Counted from the stretch's first letter, positions 43,642-54,420 are shown. The stretch: DNA of 64,000 bases from Nephrocerus scutellatus (GCA_947095585.1 OX352763.1:64637016-64701015), one strand, 5' to 3'. The notes: a model not told the origin generated them from the letters alone. A program made the numbers and translations.

Positions 43642-43737
43642 CATTTTATTTTACTTTTTTTTAATACCAAAAAAAATACGCAAAATGATACAACAATTTA
43701 CTTTACTATACTGTATACAATTTATGTTTCACAGTGA

Positions 43738-43752
43738 CCTGGGCCCATAACC
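43738..43752 (-). other. Copia-2 primer binding site
   Basis: Minus strand reads GGTTATGGGCCCAGG immediately after the 5' LTR, identical to the sites of copia-1 and copia-3. Confidence 0.88.
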
Positions 43753-43993
43753 TTTTGAGTCACAGTTTTTTAAGAAAAAAAAATTGTGTAAACAATATGT
43801 AATAATAATTTTATTTTAAACTTATAAAGGTTTGCCGACACAAATGTGCTCACCTAAGAAGAGAACTTTGACTACTGCTTTTCTTTATACAATACAAAGA
43901 AAGAAAGAGATAACAATAGTAAAGCTTAAGTAAATTAGTGTTGCCGCATTAACATTGTATGTTATAAATACAAATTAATTTATACATTCAACA
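43753..43993 (-). repeat. Copia-2 5' LTR
   Basis: 241 bp, next to the target duplication TTATA at 43994-43998. Confidence 0.9.
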
Positions 43994-44545
43994 TTATAGT
44001 CGCATCTTAGGCCTACATTCCGAATTTCGTGGGAGTCGCTTGATAAATCGGTTTGTTCCGAAATTCCAGACCATAATGATCATATTCCAGAATTTCCATA
44101 GGAACAAGTCTTATATTCGCATCTTACTCCTACATACCGAATTTCATGCAAATCGCTTGAGAAATTGCTTTGTTCCCGAAATTCCAGGCCATAATGATCA
44201 TATTCCAGAATTTCCATAGGAACAAGTCTTATAGTCCCATCTTAGTCCTAGATACCGAATTTCATGCGAATCGCTTGAGAAATTGCTTTGTTCCCGAAAA
44301 TCCAGACCATAATGATTATATTCCAGAATTTCCATAGGAACAAGTCTTACAGTCGCATCTTAGTCCTACATACCGAATTTCATGCGAATCGCTTGAGAAA
44401 TTGCTTTGTTCCCGAAAATCCAGACCATAATGATTATATTCCAGAATTTCCATAAGAAAAATTTAATAGTCGCATCTTAGTCCTACATACCGAATTTCAT
44501 ACAATTCGGTCTAGAAATGGCTTAGTTCCCAAGATACCAACATTT
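43994..44545. repeat. 118 bp satellite, right part of array
   Basis: Four full units and one partial, period 118 (for example starts at 44229 and 44347). Units are roughly 90-95% alike, the outer one being more diverged. Includes CCGAATTTCATGCGAATCGC and CAGAATTTCCATAGGAACAA in each unit. Confidence 0.93.
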
Positions 44546-44662
44546 TACAGTGGCTCACTTAAAAGTGTGACATTTTATAGTGCCTCTCACTTAACAGTGC
44601 TCAAAACAGTGTCTCACTTAACACTGCTCACAACAGTGTGACATTTAACAGTGTATCACTTA
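44546..44662. repeat. Short CACTTAACAGTG-type repeats
   Basis: A run of degenerate ~17-20 bp units built from CACTTAACAGTGT and close variants, linking the 118 bp satellite to the higher-order repeat. Confidence 0.75.
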
Positions 44663-45515
44663 ACATTTTACTTTTTAAACATGTACCTCCTTATACTTTG
44701 TAGTGAGACGTTGTCACGTCAAGACATATAATATACATTTACTGAATGTTCCGGCCCCGTCCGAAAAGAAAGTGGTGTTGTGCCCACACAATTTCTCTTA
44801 TATTTGCATCTTAGTCCTACATACCGAATTTCATGCGAATCGCTCGAGAAATTGCTTTGTTCCCGAAATTCCAGACCATAATGATCATATTCCAGAATTT
44901 CCATATGAACAAGTCTCATATTTGCATCTTAGTCCTACATACCGAATTTCATACGAATCGCTTATGGAATTGCTTAGTTCCAGAAATTCCTGACCATAAT
45001 GATCATATTCCATGATTAACATTTTACTTTTTGGTCATGTACCTCCTTATACTTTGTAGTAGGACGTTGTCACGTCAAGACATTTAATATACATTAACTG
45101 AATATTCCGGCCCCGTCCGAAAAGAAAGTGGTGTTGTGCCCACACAATTTCTCTTATATTTGCATCTTAGTCCTACATACCGAATTTCATGCGAATCGCT
45201 CGAGAAATTGCTTTGTTCCCGAAATTCCAGACCATAAGGATCATATTCCAGAATTTCCATAGGAACAAGTCTCATATTTGCATCTTAGTCCTACATACCG
45301 AATTTCATACGAATCGCTTGTGGAATTGCTTAGTTCCAGAAATTCCTGACCATAATGATCATATTCCAGAATTAACATTTTACTTTTTGGTCATGTACCT
45401 CCTTATACTTTGTAGTGAGACGTTGTCACGTCAAGACATTTAATATACATTTACTGAATATTCCGGCCCCGTCCGAAAAGGAAGTGGTGTTGTGCCCACA
45501 CCTTCACTTTATATT
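44663..45515. repeat. 356 bp higher-order tandem repeat
   Basis: GACGTTGTCACGTCAAGACA recurs at about 44705, 45063 and 45419. Each unit is a unique part of about 120 bp (CATGTACCTCCTTATACTTT, TTCCGGCCCCGTCCGAAAAG, GTGGTGTTGTGCCCACAC) followed by two 118 bp satellite monomers of differing type. There are two full units and the start of a third. Confidence 0.9.
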
Positions 45516-45552
45516 TTTAAGAATTGTGTTCCTCACATCGCTTCCGTGTTAA

Positions 45553-46217
45553 ATGAAACTTCAATCCAATCGAAGCCTTGCTGTGAACGCTTTTGTCGTC
45601 TTGACCCGGAAGTTTGCCCAGCCAACAATTGACAACACGAAATTGAGTTGCCACTCGATTTCGGATCTGACTGGACAATTATCTCCGAAAGCAACTGGAA
45701 GTTGCTGCGATCGCCGGCTTTCGTTGCACCACCTGAAGCTGTACAAAGAAAGGACGGGCGTATACGAAACAGTGTTGTATACGTTCTTGTACGTTGCCAA
45801 CGTTGGGAGAAAATATCGCGAGATAAGATTCAGTAAAATTTACCTGTCCGATTCCATTTTGCAGGTGGAGATGAATGACGGGTCGATTGGATTCATAATG
45901 ATCAATACTCATTGTGACTTCAAGTTAACCGTCTGCAACCGGGTGAGACTACAGCTCAAGGCATTTTCCAGCATTTAATTGACACAAACAATGGTAAGTG
46001 GGGCTAAAGGCACTTTTCGTTTTATTGACGATTTTATTGTTAAAAGGATAAAGCATTGAAGTGTATCCAATTAATTGACACGATGATAAGTGGAACTAAA
46101 GGCGATAAGGCGATTGTCGTTTTATTGATGATTTTATCGTTGAAAGAATAAAGCATTGAAGTGTATCCAAGATTATGGTTTCGACTTAAGCTCGAAAACT
46201 ATTTGTTTGGCCAGATT
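45553..46217 (+). pseudogene. Gypsy relic: protease plus RT catalytic region
   Basis: About 45648-45836 reads LDFGSDWTIISESNWKLL, an aspartic protease site (normally D-(S/T)-G), of the K02A2.6-like gypsy type. A deletion then brings in RT sequence near 45965 (GIFQHLIDT), with RFIDDFIV (the YxDD box) and afterwards FRLKLEN (thumb), which runs to the Harbinger end at 46217. The RT part contains a 96/100 bp tandem duplication. Frames shift repeatedly. Probably related to the relic at 5535-7710. Confidence 0.7.
45975..46170. repeat. 96/100 bp tandem duplication across the gypsy RT active site
   Basis: TTAATTGACAC starts both units (45975 and 46071) and AAGCATTGAAGTGTATCCAA ends both (46070 and 46170). 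Each unit contains a FIDDFIV coding stretch, so the relic shows two catalytic boxes in a row. Confidence 0.9.
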
Positions 46218-46567
46218 GGCCTATTGACATGAAACGCGATTTTTCTAGCGCGAGAAAAAATAATTCAAAGATTTCTCTAAATTACACCACAAAATATATA
46301 CTACATCACTTAAAAAGTAGTTAATTAATAATTCAGAATATAATATAATTGACAATTTTCTTATCAAACGTACATTTCATATTAAAAACTACAAAAATAT
46401 GTTTTATCAAGCTATATTTCCAATATGACAGCGGCACTGCTTATCATTATCGCGGGATAAGGCAGTTTTGTGCTTCAGCGATAAATAAAATCGCACACAA
46501 AACATCACAATATCATATCGTCATATGTCAAACAGCAGCAACATCGTATTCATTTTGTTTATTTATA

Positions 46568-47185
46568 ATGAATAAAAAGGAGTTCGACGAAAAACTAATT
46601 ATGGAGGTAGAGTCTCATGCAATAACTTACAATAAGCAATTGAAGGATTTCAACGACCGTAACAAAAAGGAAGATGTCTTGTTGGCAATTGGTTACTCGT
46701 TGGGTCAACCAGGTACTTATAGACATATATTTATATACATAAAGATTTTCAGGACTTTTTATTGTAGTATCTACATGTAAGGCAAGGTGGAAAAACTTGC
46801 GCTACCAATTTAATTCATATTTCAAACAGACCACCAACCTCCCAAGCGGCTCTGGTGGTATGGCAGCCATGAGACTACAGAATATACCAGTAGCGATAAC
46901 ATTGAAATTTTTACGTACAAATCGTCGTCAGATCAGGTGTTTGATCAGGGCAACATAAGATCAACGTCATCGTAACCAGGGTCATTCGCATCGCAAGGTG
47001 TATCGCGCAGCAGCAGTACTACCTAATAAGACAAAATATAAACGCCACAAACAAAATTATACTGATATAATGGAGGAAAGATTAGATTCTTTATTGGATC
47101 GGCCAGACTCTTCACCACTGCAGAAATTTTTTTCCTCAATGTCTGCTAAAGCAGCGATTTTTTCTAGAAGTCAATAAGTGGAACT
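46568..47185 (+). pseudogene. MADF-BESS protein of the Harbinger element
   Basis: The start ATG at 46568 gives MNKKEFDEKLIMEVESHA, the first helix of a MADF DNA-binding domain, and goes on to GYSLGQP. A 55 bp intron (46713-46767, GTACTT...TTGTAG) then joins to STCKARWKNLRYQF, which completes the domain. PSGSGG follows. Stops appear near 46938 and later. About 47095-47170 encodes DSSPLQKFFSSMSAKA, the beginning of a BESS motif (protein interaction). In Harbinger elements this protein helps the transposase enter the nucleus and bind ends. Inactivated by stops. Confidence 0.82.
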
Positions 47186-47523
47186 AGAAAAAAAATGTTT
47201 TGAGGCGATTCATTTCGTGGAAGTTGGGCTCAAAAATGATATGGATGCATTTTTTTCATAATTTATCGGCAAGAGCGTCTTTATTAAGCTATGATAAAAA
47301 AAAAATTAAGGAAGGCGTGTCGCGCAGCAGTAAATCACCTTGAAAATGAAAGTGACGATGATTATTGAATTTCTGTGCAGTGAATTTCTATGAAATCAAA
47401 ATAAATTATTATTTTTTAAATATAAAAAGTGAAATGTATTTTATTAGGTGTCATTTAATCAATTCATATTGGAATGGTACATCGCCTTTGTTGATGCACC
47501 AATTAGCAAACTGCTCTCTTATA

Positions 47524-48783
47524 TCATATGCATATGATACCGTTTGGAATGGGAGCTCTTTGATTAGAAACACCAAAGTGTGTGTCACTTTTTTCCGCAG
47601 CAATTGGTGATATATCATCCATTCTAATAAGATTATGTAGGATGCAGCAAGTATAAATTATTTGATTCATTCTTTCGGGTTGCACTTCAATACGGTTTAA
47701 AAGGATCCTCCATGTTTGCGCCAACATACCGAATACATTTTCAACAAACCATCCCGCATTTGATAATCTTTTTAAGAAAAAGTTATTATGTATATTAGTA
47801 ATATAGGTAAAATATTACATGCAGTTCAAGTTCAATGGAACAAGCCTGTAATTAAAAATCCTGTTTCGTCTGGACAAGTTTTTATCAGGAAATGGTCGCG
47901 TGATGGTCATTTTTAGTGCGAATCCTTCATCTGCAATAATGACATATGGTAAAGGCTTGACTGTTCCAGGTAAAGTCACATCCTCCGGTATATTAAGAGT
48001 ATTAGGGGAATGCAACCAAGCTTTTCCAAACTAGCAAGATGCAAAAACTGCAGAATCAGCACTGGAAACGTACGCGCCGATGTTAACCATCAAAAATTTA
48101 TATTTGGCATCCACTGCGGCCATTAGGTTGGTCGAGAATGTTTTTTTGTAGTTAAAATATAGGCTCCCTGTGCTGTTTGGATCGAACGTTTGAACGTGTT
48201 TTCCGTCGATTTCTGCGCAACAGTTTGGAAAATTCCAGCGATCTAAGAATTCCTTAGAAATGCGTTTCCAGTCATCTTGTGACCTTTTGAAAGGTATGGC
48301 TACCTCACGAAATACTTGAATTATAGCGGCCAGGATTTGGTTGGCGGTTAAAACAATCGTTGATGTGCCCATCCGAAATCGAAAAGCTAAATCGGTATAA
48401 ATTGTTCCGACTGCTAAGAACCTATAAAATCAACAAATGAATGCAGGAATATTTATTGTACATATAATATAATTTACCTCAGACTAATTACGAGCTTTTC
48501 TTTTGCTGATATAACATCTTTTCGGAAATTGTTTTGATTAGGCTTCAATAAAAACTCAATTCTCTGAAATTTTTTTTTCAAATTTTGGTTTTGACATCCT
48601 CAAATATTTTAAATAGTACACTGGGTATTGCTCCAGAAGTACAATTAAAGTGAAGAATTCTCCTTGAGATCTTCTCTTTTGATGTATGGGATGAACCCAA
48701 TATTTTCGGTATTAATGGCGTCTATTTAACCATATCCGCATAGCCACATAAAATATTAATTTTTTTCTAGATAATCGAGCCAT
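47524..48783 (-). pseudogene. Harbinger DDE transposase, three exons, stops present
   Basis: Start ATG at 48783 (MARLSRKK). Exon 1 has KYWVHPIHQKRRSQGEFFTL and YLRMSKPKFE, the usual N-terminal block, with several stops. A 57 bp GT-AG intron lies at 48422-48478. Exon 2 has FSISDGHIN.. (normally R.G.STI), FPNCCAEIDGKH (first Asp), YFNYKKTFSTNLMAAVD and an in-frame TAG at 48031-48033, then YVIIADEGFALK (second Asp). A 78 bp intron with a GC donor (47768-47845) joins to NAGWFVENVFGMLAQTWRI (Glu) and a C-terminal helix ending about 47524. The catalytic triad is intact but the frame is not. Confidence 0.85.
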
Positions 48784-48941
48784 TTTTTATAAAAAAAAAT
48801 TTATGCACTACACAACTTTGAAAAAGTTGTCAAATTAGCCAATGATAAATCGCGTGTCATATGCAAGGCAACGCGATAAATAACAGAAACAATTGTCAAA
48901 ATTTCTCGCGCGAGAAAAATCGCGCTTCATGTGAATAGGCC

Positions 48942-49293
48942 TTAAGAGTTTTTGGGCAATTGGCTTACGACTTAATCATCAGAAACTATAACTGTGTTAG
49001 GTGAGAGAGATTTGTCGATTATCAAGTATAAGGCACGCGGTGCAATGATACAGACGTCTAAAATATATTATAATATAATATATTATAAGAAATATATAGT
49101 GTACTGTACAAAAGAATGTATTCTTTATTACTAATAATAATAAAATAAAGATAAACTGCTCGTCTCGTCTTCATAAGATCTTCAAAGCACCGTAAGGTTA
49201 GCTGTTGCAGTTAGTCCTGATTAATCTCCAACACTCCAAAAAGACCTCGGGCTCCATTCTTCTCCGTATTTCGAAAGACAGGAAGCATTACTA
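48942..49293. other. Flank of Harbinger, AT-rich
   Basis: Continues the sequence into which Harbinger inserted. No clear coding match, though the first 40 bases may be gypsy relic. AT-rich palindromic runs (TATTATAATATAATATATTA) lie near 49065-49085. Confidence 0.45.
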
Positions 49294-49329
49294 GTGAAAT
49301 GTAGTCTAAATGTATTTTTTATTACCTTA

Positions 49330-49482
49330 AATCAGCGATCGAGATGTCGCCGCTGCGAAACTGGAGTCAGCCAAAGGCACCTACTGGCTAGCATTGGCGT
49401 ATCTCGCACAGACCACGTGAGATCTCTTTCTGGTGCTAACCTTAAGCGATTGATCGCAGAAGTCAAATACTTAAAACATTAG
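49330..49482 (+). pseudogene. Possible C-terminal tail of an RNase H-bearing LINE
   Basis: Reads SRCRRCETGV, then HLL and GANLKRLIAEVKYLKH and a stop. C-x-x-C at the start of a zinc-like finger after RNase H, followed by a short basic tail, is typical of R1/Loa/I-type LINEs. It could belong to the element whose other parts lie at 52190-53090. The match is short, so the call is tentative. Confidence 0.4.
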
Positions 49483-49619
49483 TCTCATAATCGGATGTGA
49501 CGCAAACGCTCATCATTCAGTGTGGGGCAGTTCACACATCAATGACAGACGTGGTTTACTTTTTGATTATATATATTTTAAGAAAAAATCTTATTTTTTT
49601 TTTTTATAACTCGCGCACG

Positions 49620-50880
49620 CTTCAAGGGGTTCGCACCCTTATAATGATCGGCTATATGCTTGGCACAGCGTGGGCGTTAAGGAAGAGGAGGAGAAAAGGG
49701 GAGATGTCTATGAGCTTGTGTCTTAAATGCCTGTGGATCATAGGGAGGTGGGAAGACAGAGCTTGGCAGAGCATTCCACATACGTGTTGTACGACTGAAG
49801 AACGAATCCCTGAATTTAACTGTACGTCCGAAAATGGGCTTGAGGGTAAACTGATGAGCATTTAGAGCGCCACGCGTATTGCGGTTGAATTCAAGAAGAG
49901 GTGGAATGCAACTGGCTATTTCTCATGAGCACCGCTGGTAGAAGAAGCTCAAGTTTTTGGCGAATAAAAGCCTTGTATATGGTAGCCAGATCAGAGGGAG
50001 TGAAATATTTCTTGCACCGGGCTAGAAAACCTAAACCTTTTGCAGCTTTTTTAGCGACGTTAAATATGTGGTCATTCCAACGAAGCTTGTCGTTAACGCA
50101 CATACCGAGAATTGCGAGATTTTCAGTTTCTTCGATGCAAGTGCCATTCATGGATAATGGCATGGGGTTTAGTATTCGCTTGGACGGCAGGAGACAGGAT
50201 TGGGTTTTGGAAGCGTTGAATTCTACTCTATTGATTTCTCCCCATTGTATTATGCTGTCAAGGTCAGAATTTAACGTGCCTAACATACGAAATTGATTGC
50301 GTTCCACATCAGAGGTGGAGGGACGTTCCTCGAACTTATATGAGAAGCTGAGAGTACTGTCGTCAGCGAAAGAGTGAATTGGATTAGAAGTCACAGATAA
50401 GAGATCATTAATAAAAATGAGAAAGAGTGTCGGGGACAGAAGGGAGCCCTGGGGAACGCCAGCATTTATGTGGTGTATTTCAGATTTGAAACCGTCCACA
50501 ACAACTTGAATTGAGCGGTCCAAAAGATAGCTTCTAATCCAATGAAGCAGTTTATCATCGACTCCATAAGCATGCATTTTAGACAAAAGAGCTTGATGCC
50601 AAACTCTGTCAAATGTCTTAGAATTATCGAGTGCAACAGCTTTACTTTCTCCAAAATGATGCAAAGATCGGTTCCACTGTTCGGTGAGATATACCATAAA
50701 ATCACCAGTAGAACGTTGCCCACGAAATCCATACTGATTTCGTTGGTTTCAAGATATTTCTTAAGCTGATAATTGATCAGCGTTTCCATGACCTTGGAAA
50801 GAATGGGTGTAAGTGCTATAGGTCGGTACAAAGAAGGAGACGACGGCTCGCCCTTTTTGGGTAGAGGCTGGACAAATGCT
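49620..50880 (-). pseudogene. LINE-B RT (copy 1)
   Basis: 49891-50697 (268 codons) contains the palm: VALDNSKTFDRVWH (motif A, altered from DISKAF), AGVPQGSLLSP, FADDSTLSF, and the thumb VEFNASKTQSCLL and LAILGMCVN. The fingers part is in another frame (50466-50831, YRPIALTPILSKVMETL), with a frameshift near 50740 at the YGFRGQ block. The C-terminus, with WNALPSS and a PNAHAVPSI end, lies in yet another frame at 49640-49890. Not functional as a whole, though the palm acids are present. Confidence 0.9.
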
Positions 50881-50941
50881 GTTTTCCAACTTCTCAGGAA
50901 GAGTCCAGAAGAATAGGATAGATGGAAAAGCTTACGCAGAA

Positions 50942-51934
50942 CTAATGGAGAAATACCATCTGACCCAGCGGATTGTGAGTATTGAAAAAAACTCTAGCAA
51001 CTGCACGAGTAGGAATAAATATCTGTCCCATAGGGTGTTCAATACTCTGAGGTGCAGGAGGCGGCAATGCACAATCTGGAAGCGTAGAGCTAGCTGCGAA
51101 AGGCGCAGCAAACAGATTGGCCTTGTCAAGAGAGCTAACAACTGGAATGTCATTATAAATGAGCGTTGGAATCGACGACGAGGCTGTATTTTTGATTCTT
51201 TTCACGAAGGACCAGAAATTTTTACTACCTTTGGGACGTTGTAGTATTTTTTGCCTTAATTTTTGGTCGTAGGCGAATTTGACTCGCCGAAGATGGGCAT
51301 TGCAATTATTTATGGTGTTAGCGGAATGATATGAAATGTCAGGTATTCGGGTAGGCTCATTTACAAGCTGAGTAAGGTGATTAAATTCAGCGAATAGCTC
51401 AACACACCTTCCTTCAGGTGTAGTCTGGCCAGAATGGCGAAGCCACCCAGAATTGTGTACTTTGAAATCGCCCGCAATAACGACTTCATGTTTTTTGTCA
51501 ATTCTTAAGATTGAATCAGACAGTGCATCAAACTCTCTCTGGGTTGAAACACTGTCTAAGTGGGAGCTTCTGTAAGGGAAACAGTAGTAGATGTTGCGCT
51601 CTTGTACCTTAACTTTGAGCCAAATGAAACTGTATTCCGGTTTGGAACTGCGGCTAAATTGAGACAAAAGCTGGAATGCAACATCACTCCGGAGTCCGCG
51701 TCGAGAGAAAAATAATGGCACCAAGCAATACCCAGGCAGATTAAATTCCGATACATCAGAATTATCAAATACCTGAGTGTCACTCAGTGCCAGTATTGCT
51801 GGCCTGTGGACATGTACATGGTTAAACACAGAATTCAGAATAAACAGAAAGAATTCATTCTCAGCCGACGTATGTTGCTGAGATCCACTCTGAAAACACA
51901 CATAGCTACAAAAGAACAACCAGACAAAACACAA
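50942..51934 (-). pseudogene. LINE-B endonuclease and linker (copy 1)
   Basis: 330 codons open. LALSDTQVF, FNLPGYCLVP, RRGLRSDVAF and VVIAGDFKVHNSGW follow the endonuclease order; GDFN has become GDFK. After ISYHSANT the sequence skips, by deletion, the terminal SDH region and joins the linker INNCNAHLRRVKFAYDQKLR and FWSFVKRIKNT. It ends where the RT begins. The first Met may not be the natural start. Confidence 0.88.
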
Positions 51935-52189
51935 CTTATCGCTTCTTTAAACCGAATTGAGAACAGTATGTCTCAAATGGATTATCAACACAAATGGTCG
52001 CCAGTATTATGCCTTTACGACAAAATGAGTTAAATCACCATAAGAAACAAACACTCACAATCCGTTATTCTAATAGCACTTATGTTTTTAATTTTCTTTT
52101 GCGCCAACACAGCACTATATATATTTTTTTTTGCTGATCTCGGTTTTAATTTATCACAACACGCGTGCTGAAATGCAGCACGTCCGTGC

Positions 52190-52475
52190 ACCTCGGCGAT
52201 TGAGAGACAACTCCAATATCGGGAATAAACCAACATTCATAACCAAAAGTCGACAAGAAGTCTTAGATAATAAATTTGTCTCTGACTCGATCAGTCATAA
52301 AATTCTAAACTGGAAGGTTTCCGCTGAGTACTCTTTCTCAGATCACCGTTACATACAATTTAGTTTGTATGACGTTTCCGCTCGCCGGTCAGCTATAAGA
52401 AATCATCGAAAACTCGACTGGCTTAATTACAGAGAGAGAACATACCAACTGGGATATGTACGAAGCATCCCTTAA
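52190..52475 (+). pseudogene. R1/Loa-like LINE endonuclease end (copy 1)
   Basis: NIGNKPTFITKSRQEVLDNKFVSD in two parts, then NWKVSAEYSFSDHRYIQFSL, the C-terminal endonuclease block of R1/Loa-type LINEs with the catalytic SDH. RKLDWLNYRE begins the linker. The frame stops at 52475. It is the opposite strand to LINE-B, with the junction near 52060-52190. Confidence 0.82.
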
Positions 52476-53095
52476 AGTACACAAAAAAAATTGAAAAAAG
52501 CCAAGAGTTTATCCTGGATATACGTCTGTGAAAAAATAAAAGAATCTTCCGAGGCATCTATGCTAAGAAAAATCATGCTTCTAAACACCAAATTCCTAGA
52601 TCCCACTTCCTGCATAGCACAGACTTCTTCACTAGGAAGTGCAAATTTGTACACTCCTCTGTTCTGACAACTTTCACATTTTCGCATTCCAATTCAACAA
52701 AAACTTCCAAGTCATTATTTTGGAGGATGAATACTTACGGTTTTCACAGACGGATCAAAAATTGATGACGCGACGGGATTAGCAGAGGTGTTTTCTCAAA
52801 AAGACAAAATCTTAGTCCCTCTTTCCTAATCACTGTAGTGTTTTCCGGGCAGAACTTATGACGATTAAAGAAATCTTATCTTGGCTGAAGAGAAATGCCA
52901 TATCCGCTAAGGATATCCGTACTTTTACGGACAGCCAATATGCGCTGAAATCCCTGAAATCGGTCGTTACGAACTCTATTGTAGCTCTAGACTGCCGATC
53001 ATCTCTTAAGAAGATGAAGAAGATGAGAAGTTCAACATTCAACTCTGTTGGTTGCCGGGGCATAGAGACATTCCGAGAAATTGTTAATTGATTGC
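52476..53095 (+). pseudogene. R1/Loa-like linker and RNase H without RT (copy 1)
   Basis: KKAKSLSWIYVCEKI at about 52490-52540 continues the linker. The sequence then goes straight to VFTDGSKIDDATG near 52740 (RNase H, first Asp), FRAELMTIKEIL (Glu), FTDSQYALKSLKS (Asp) and LCWLPGHRDIP (His), all within 400 bp and in shifting frames. The RT domain of some 500 residues that should lie between linker and RNase H is missing. Confidence 0.85.
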
Positions 53096-53744
53096 AAAAA
53101 AATAAAATCTTATACTTAAGAAAAAGTATAACGTTTTTATTTTCGGTCTGCAAATCAAGTCACAAATATTCACATTAACCACATAAGTATTGACTCACTA
53201 TATTGTGAGTAAGTGGATTTCACCATAGATGCAGGTGTATCATGTCAGATAAATTTAGAATTAGAATATGAGGGAAGAAAAAGAGAGATTTTCGCCCCCA
53301 AATTATTCTAATAGTGATTTTCTTTTTGTCCAGCCGATAGAAAAATAGAAAAGAATAGGCAGTCAAAAAGTAACTATTGAAAGGCGATATTTCGTTTTTG
53401 TCTGCGTCTTAGCGTACAGGCCGCTACTCTATAGGTGCGACGAAGTATTTGGAAATAGTTTCTTCATATTTCTTTAAGAAGAAATTTAACATTGAATAAA
53501 TTAGTTGAGTTCGAGCAAAATTGTTAAATTGCGAAAAGAAACGCCAAGTGTGCATGAACAACTCGAAATTTTTTTTTACTTTCATTAACATTTTATTTTA
53601 TTCAGTAGAAAAAGTTGCGAATAATGAATGAACATGGTGTAAATTCTTTTAAAATAACGGTTGATCGTAGGACGTCCGCTTCCGAAGTGTTAAGAATAAA
53701 AAATAAAACCGGTGGTGTAACCTGAAAATAGACCCCCAAAAGAA
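53096..53744. other. AT-rich, no recognised feature (copy 1)
   Basis: No coding signal. A small inverted repeat ACTCACTATATTGTGAGT near 53195 is the only notable item. Confidence 0.5.
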
Positions 53745-54110
53745 ACCCAAAAGGCCATACCGCATTTCATACAAATCGGTCGAGAATGGTTCCGCTCCCA
53801 AAATTCCAGACCATAATGACCATATCCCAGAGTTTCCATTCAACAGGTCTTATAGTCGCATCTTAGTCCTTCATACCGAATTTTATACAAATCGGTTCAG
53901 AAGTGGCTTAGTTCCCAAGTTTCTAGACACTAATCCATAACCATATCCCAGAATATCTTTAGGAACAAACCTTATAGTCGCATCTTTGTCCTACCAAACG
54001 AATTTCATACAAAGCGGTTGAAAAGTTGCTTAGTCCCCAAAATTCCAGACCCTAATAACCATATCCCAGAATTGCCTTAGGAACAAATCTTATAGTCGCA
54101 TGATTATCCT
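53745..54110. repeat. 118 bp-type satellite, three diverged units (copy 1)
   Basis: Same satellite as at 40.2 and 44.0 kb: AATTCCAGACCATAATGACC, CTTATAGTCGCATCTTAGTC and CATACAAATCGGT recur three times. The sequences are more diverged from each other than in the 44 kb array. Confidence 0.88.
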
Positions 54111-54420
54111 GTTTATGACAACAAAAAATAATACTAAAACAAAACAAAAATAAACGCATTGAGCATATTTTCAATTGTTGTGTACATACTCCGCAACGAA
54201 TATGAGTCATCATCGATCGTTGTACAATAATTTTCAATTATCGTCATCATCGATCGGACGTTTTCTCCAAAAATTACACAACAATCAACACGGGAAATAA
54301 TTTATTAGCATAAGTTGCACAATAATTTAGCATTTATTCTTAGTAAGCATAAATTGCGCAATAACAATTTAGCCTAGTTTTAGTAAATTATTAGTAATTA
54401 AGTAAGCAAAATATATTGTA
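54111..54420. other. AT-rich with a short repeat (copy 1)
   Basis: TCATCATCGATCG occurs twice about 38 bp apart near 54208 and 54245. Otherwise AT-rich. Confidence 0.5.

Larger units (their letters stand above)
40640..43993 (-). mobile_element. Copia-2: copia element with internal deletion, inside the satellite
   Basis: Minus-strand copia-type element with LTRs at 43753-43993 (5') and 40640-40882 (3') and the 5 bp target duplication TTATA (40635-40639, 43994-43998) taken from the satellite unit itself. The PBS is at 43738-43752. It encodes gag, then post-integrase, RT and RNase H; the protease-integrase part is deleted. The polypurine tract AAGTGGGAG lies just before the 3' LTR. LTRs start TGTTGAATG and end CTCAAAA, so the usual CA end is lacking. 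Confidence 0.92.
46218..48941. mobile_element. Harbinger (PIF) DNA transposon
   Basis: Terminal inverted repeats of about 40 bp: GGCCTATTGACATGAAACGC at the left and, as reverse complement, GGCCTATTCACATGAAGCGC at the right, continuing through CGATTTTTCT and GCGCGAGAAA. It carries the two genes expected of the superfamily: a Myb/MADF-type protein on the plus strand and the DDE transposase on the minus strand, facing each other. 2,724 bp. The 3 bp target duplication is unclear (ATT against TTA). It lies inside the gypsy relic. Confidence 0.92.
49590..51960 (-). mobile_element. LINE-B, first copy in the duplication
   Basis: Minus-strand LINE with its poly(A) (T run at 49592-49606) at the left, RT at 49620-50880 and endonuclease at 50942-51934. 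It is the same family as 1-1058. The 5' end is not sharply defined; beyond about 52060 the sequence belongs to another element. Confidence 0.9.

Noticed and set aside
45084..45443. Short ORFs in the 356 bp repeat, some near-identical between units
   Set aside because: They arise from the satellite monomer sequence on both strands and resemble no protein.
46349..46780. MADF ORF read straight through to 46780 as a host gene
   Set aside because: The true MADF domain needs a 55 bp intron at 46713-46767 and lies within Harbinger inverted ends.
49901..50296. 131-codon plus-strand ORF repeated at 54751-55146
   Set aside because: Antisense to LINE-B RT; repeated only because of the 4.85 kb duplication.
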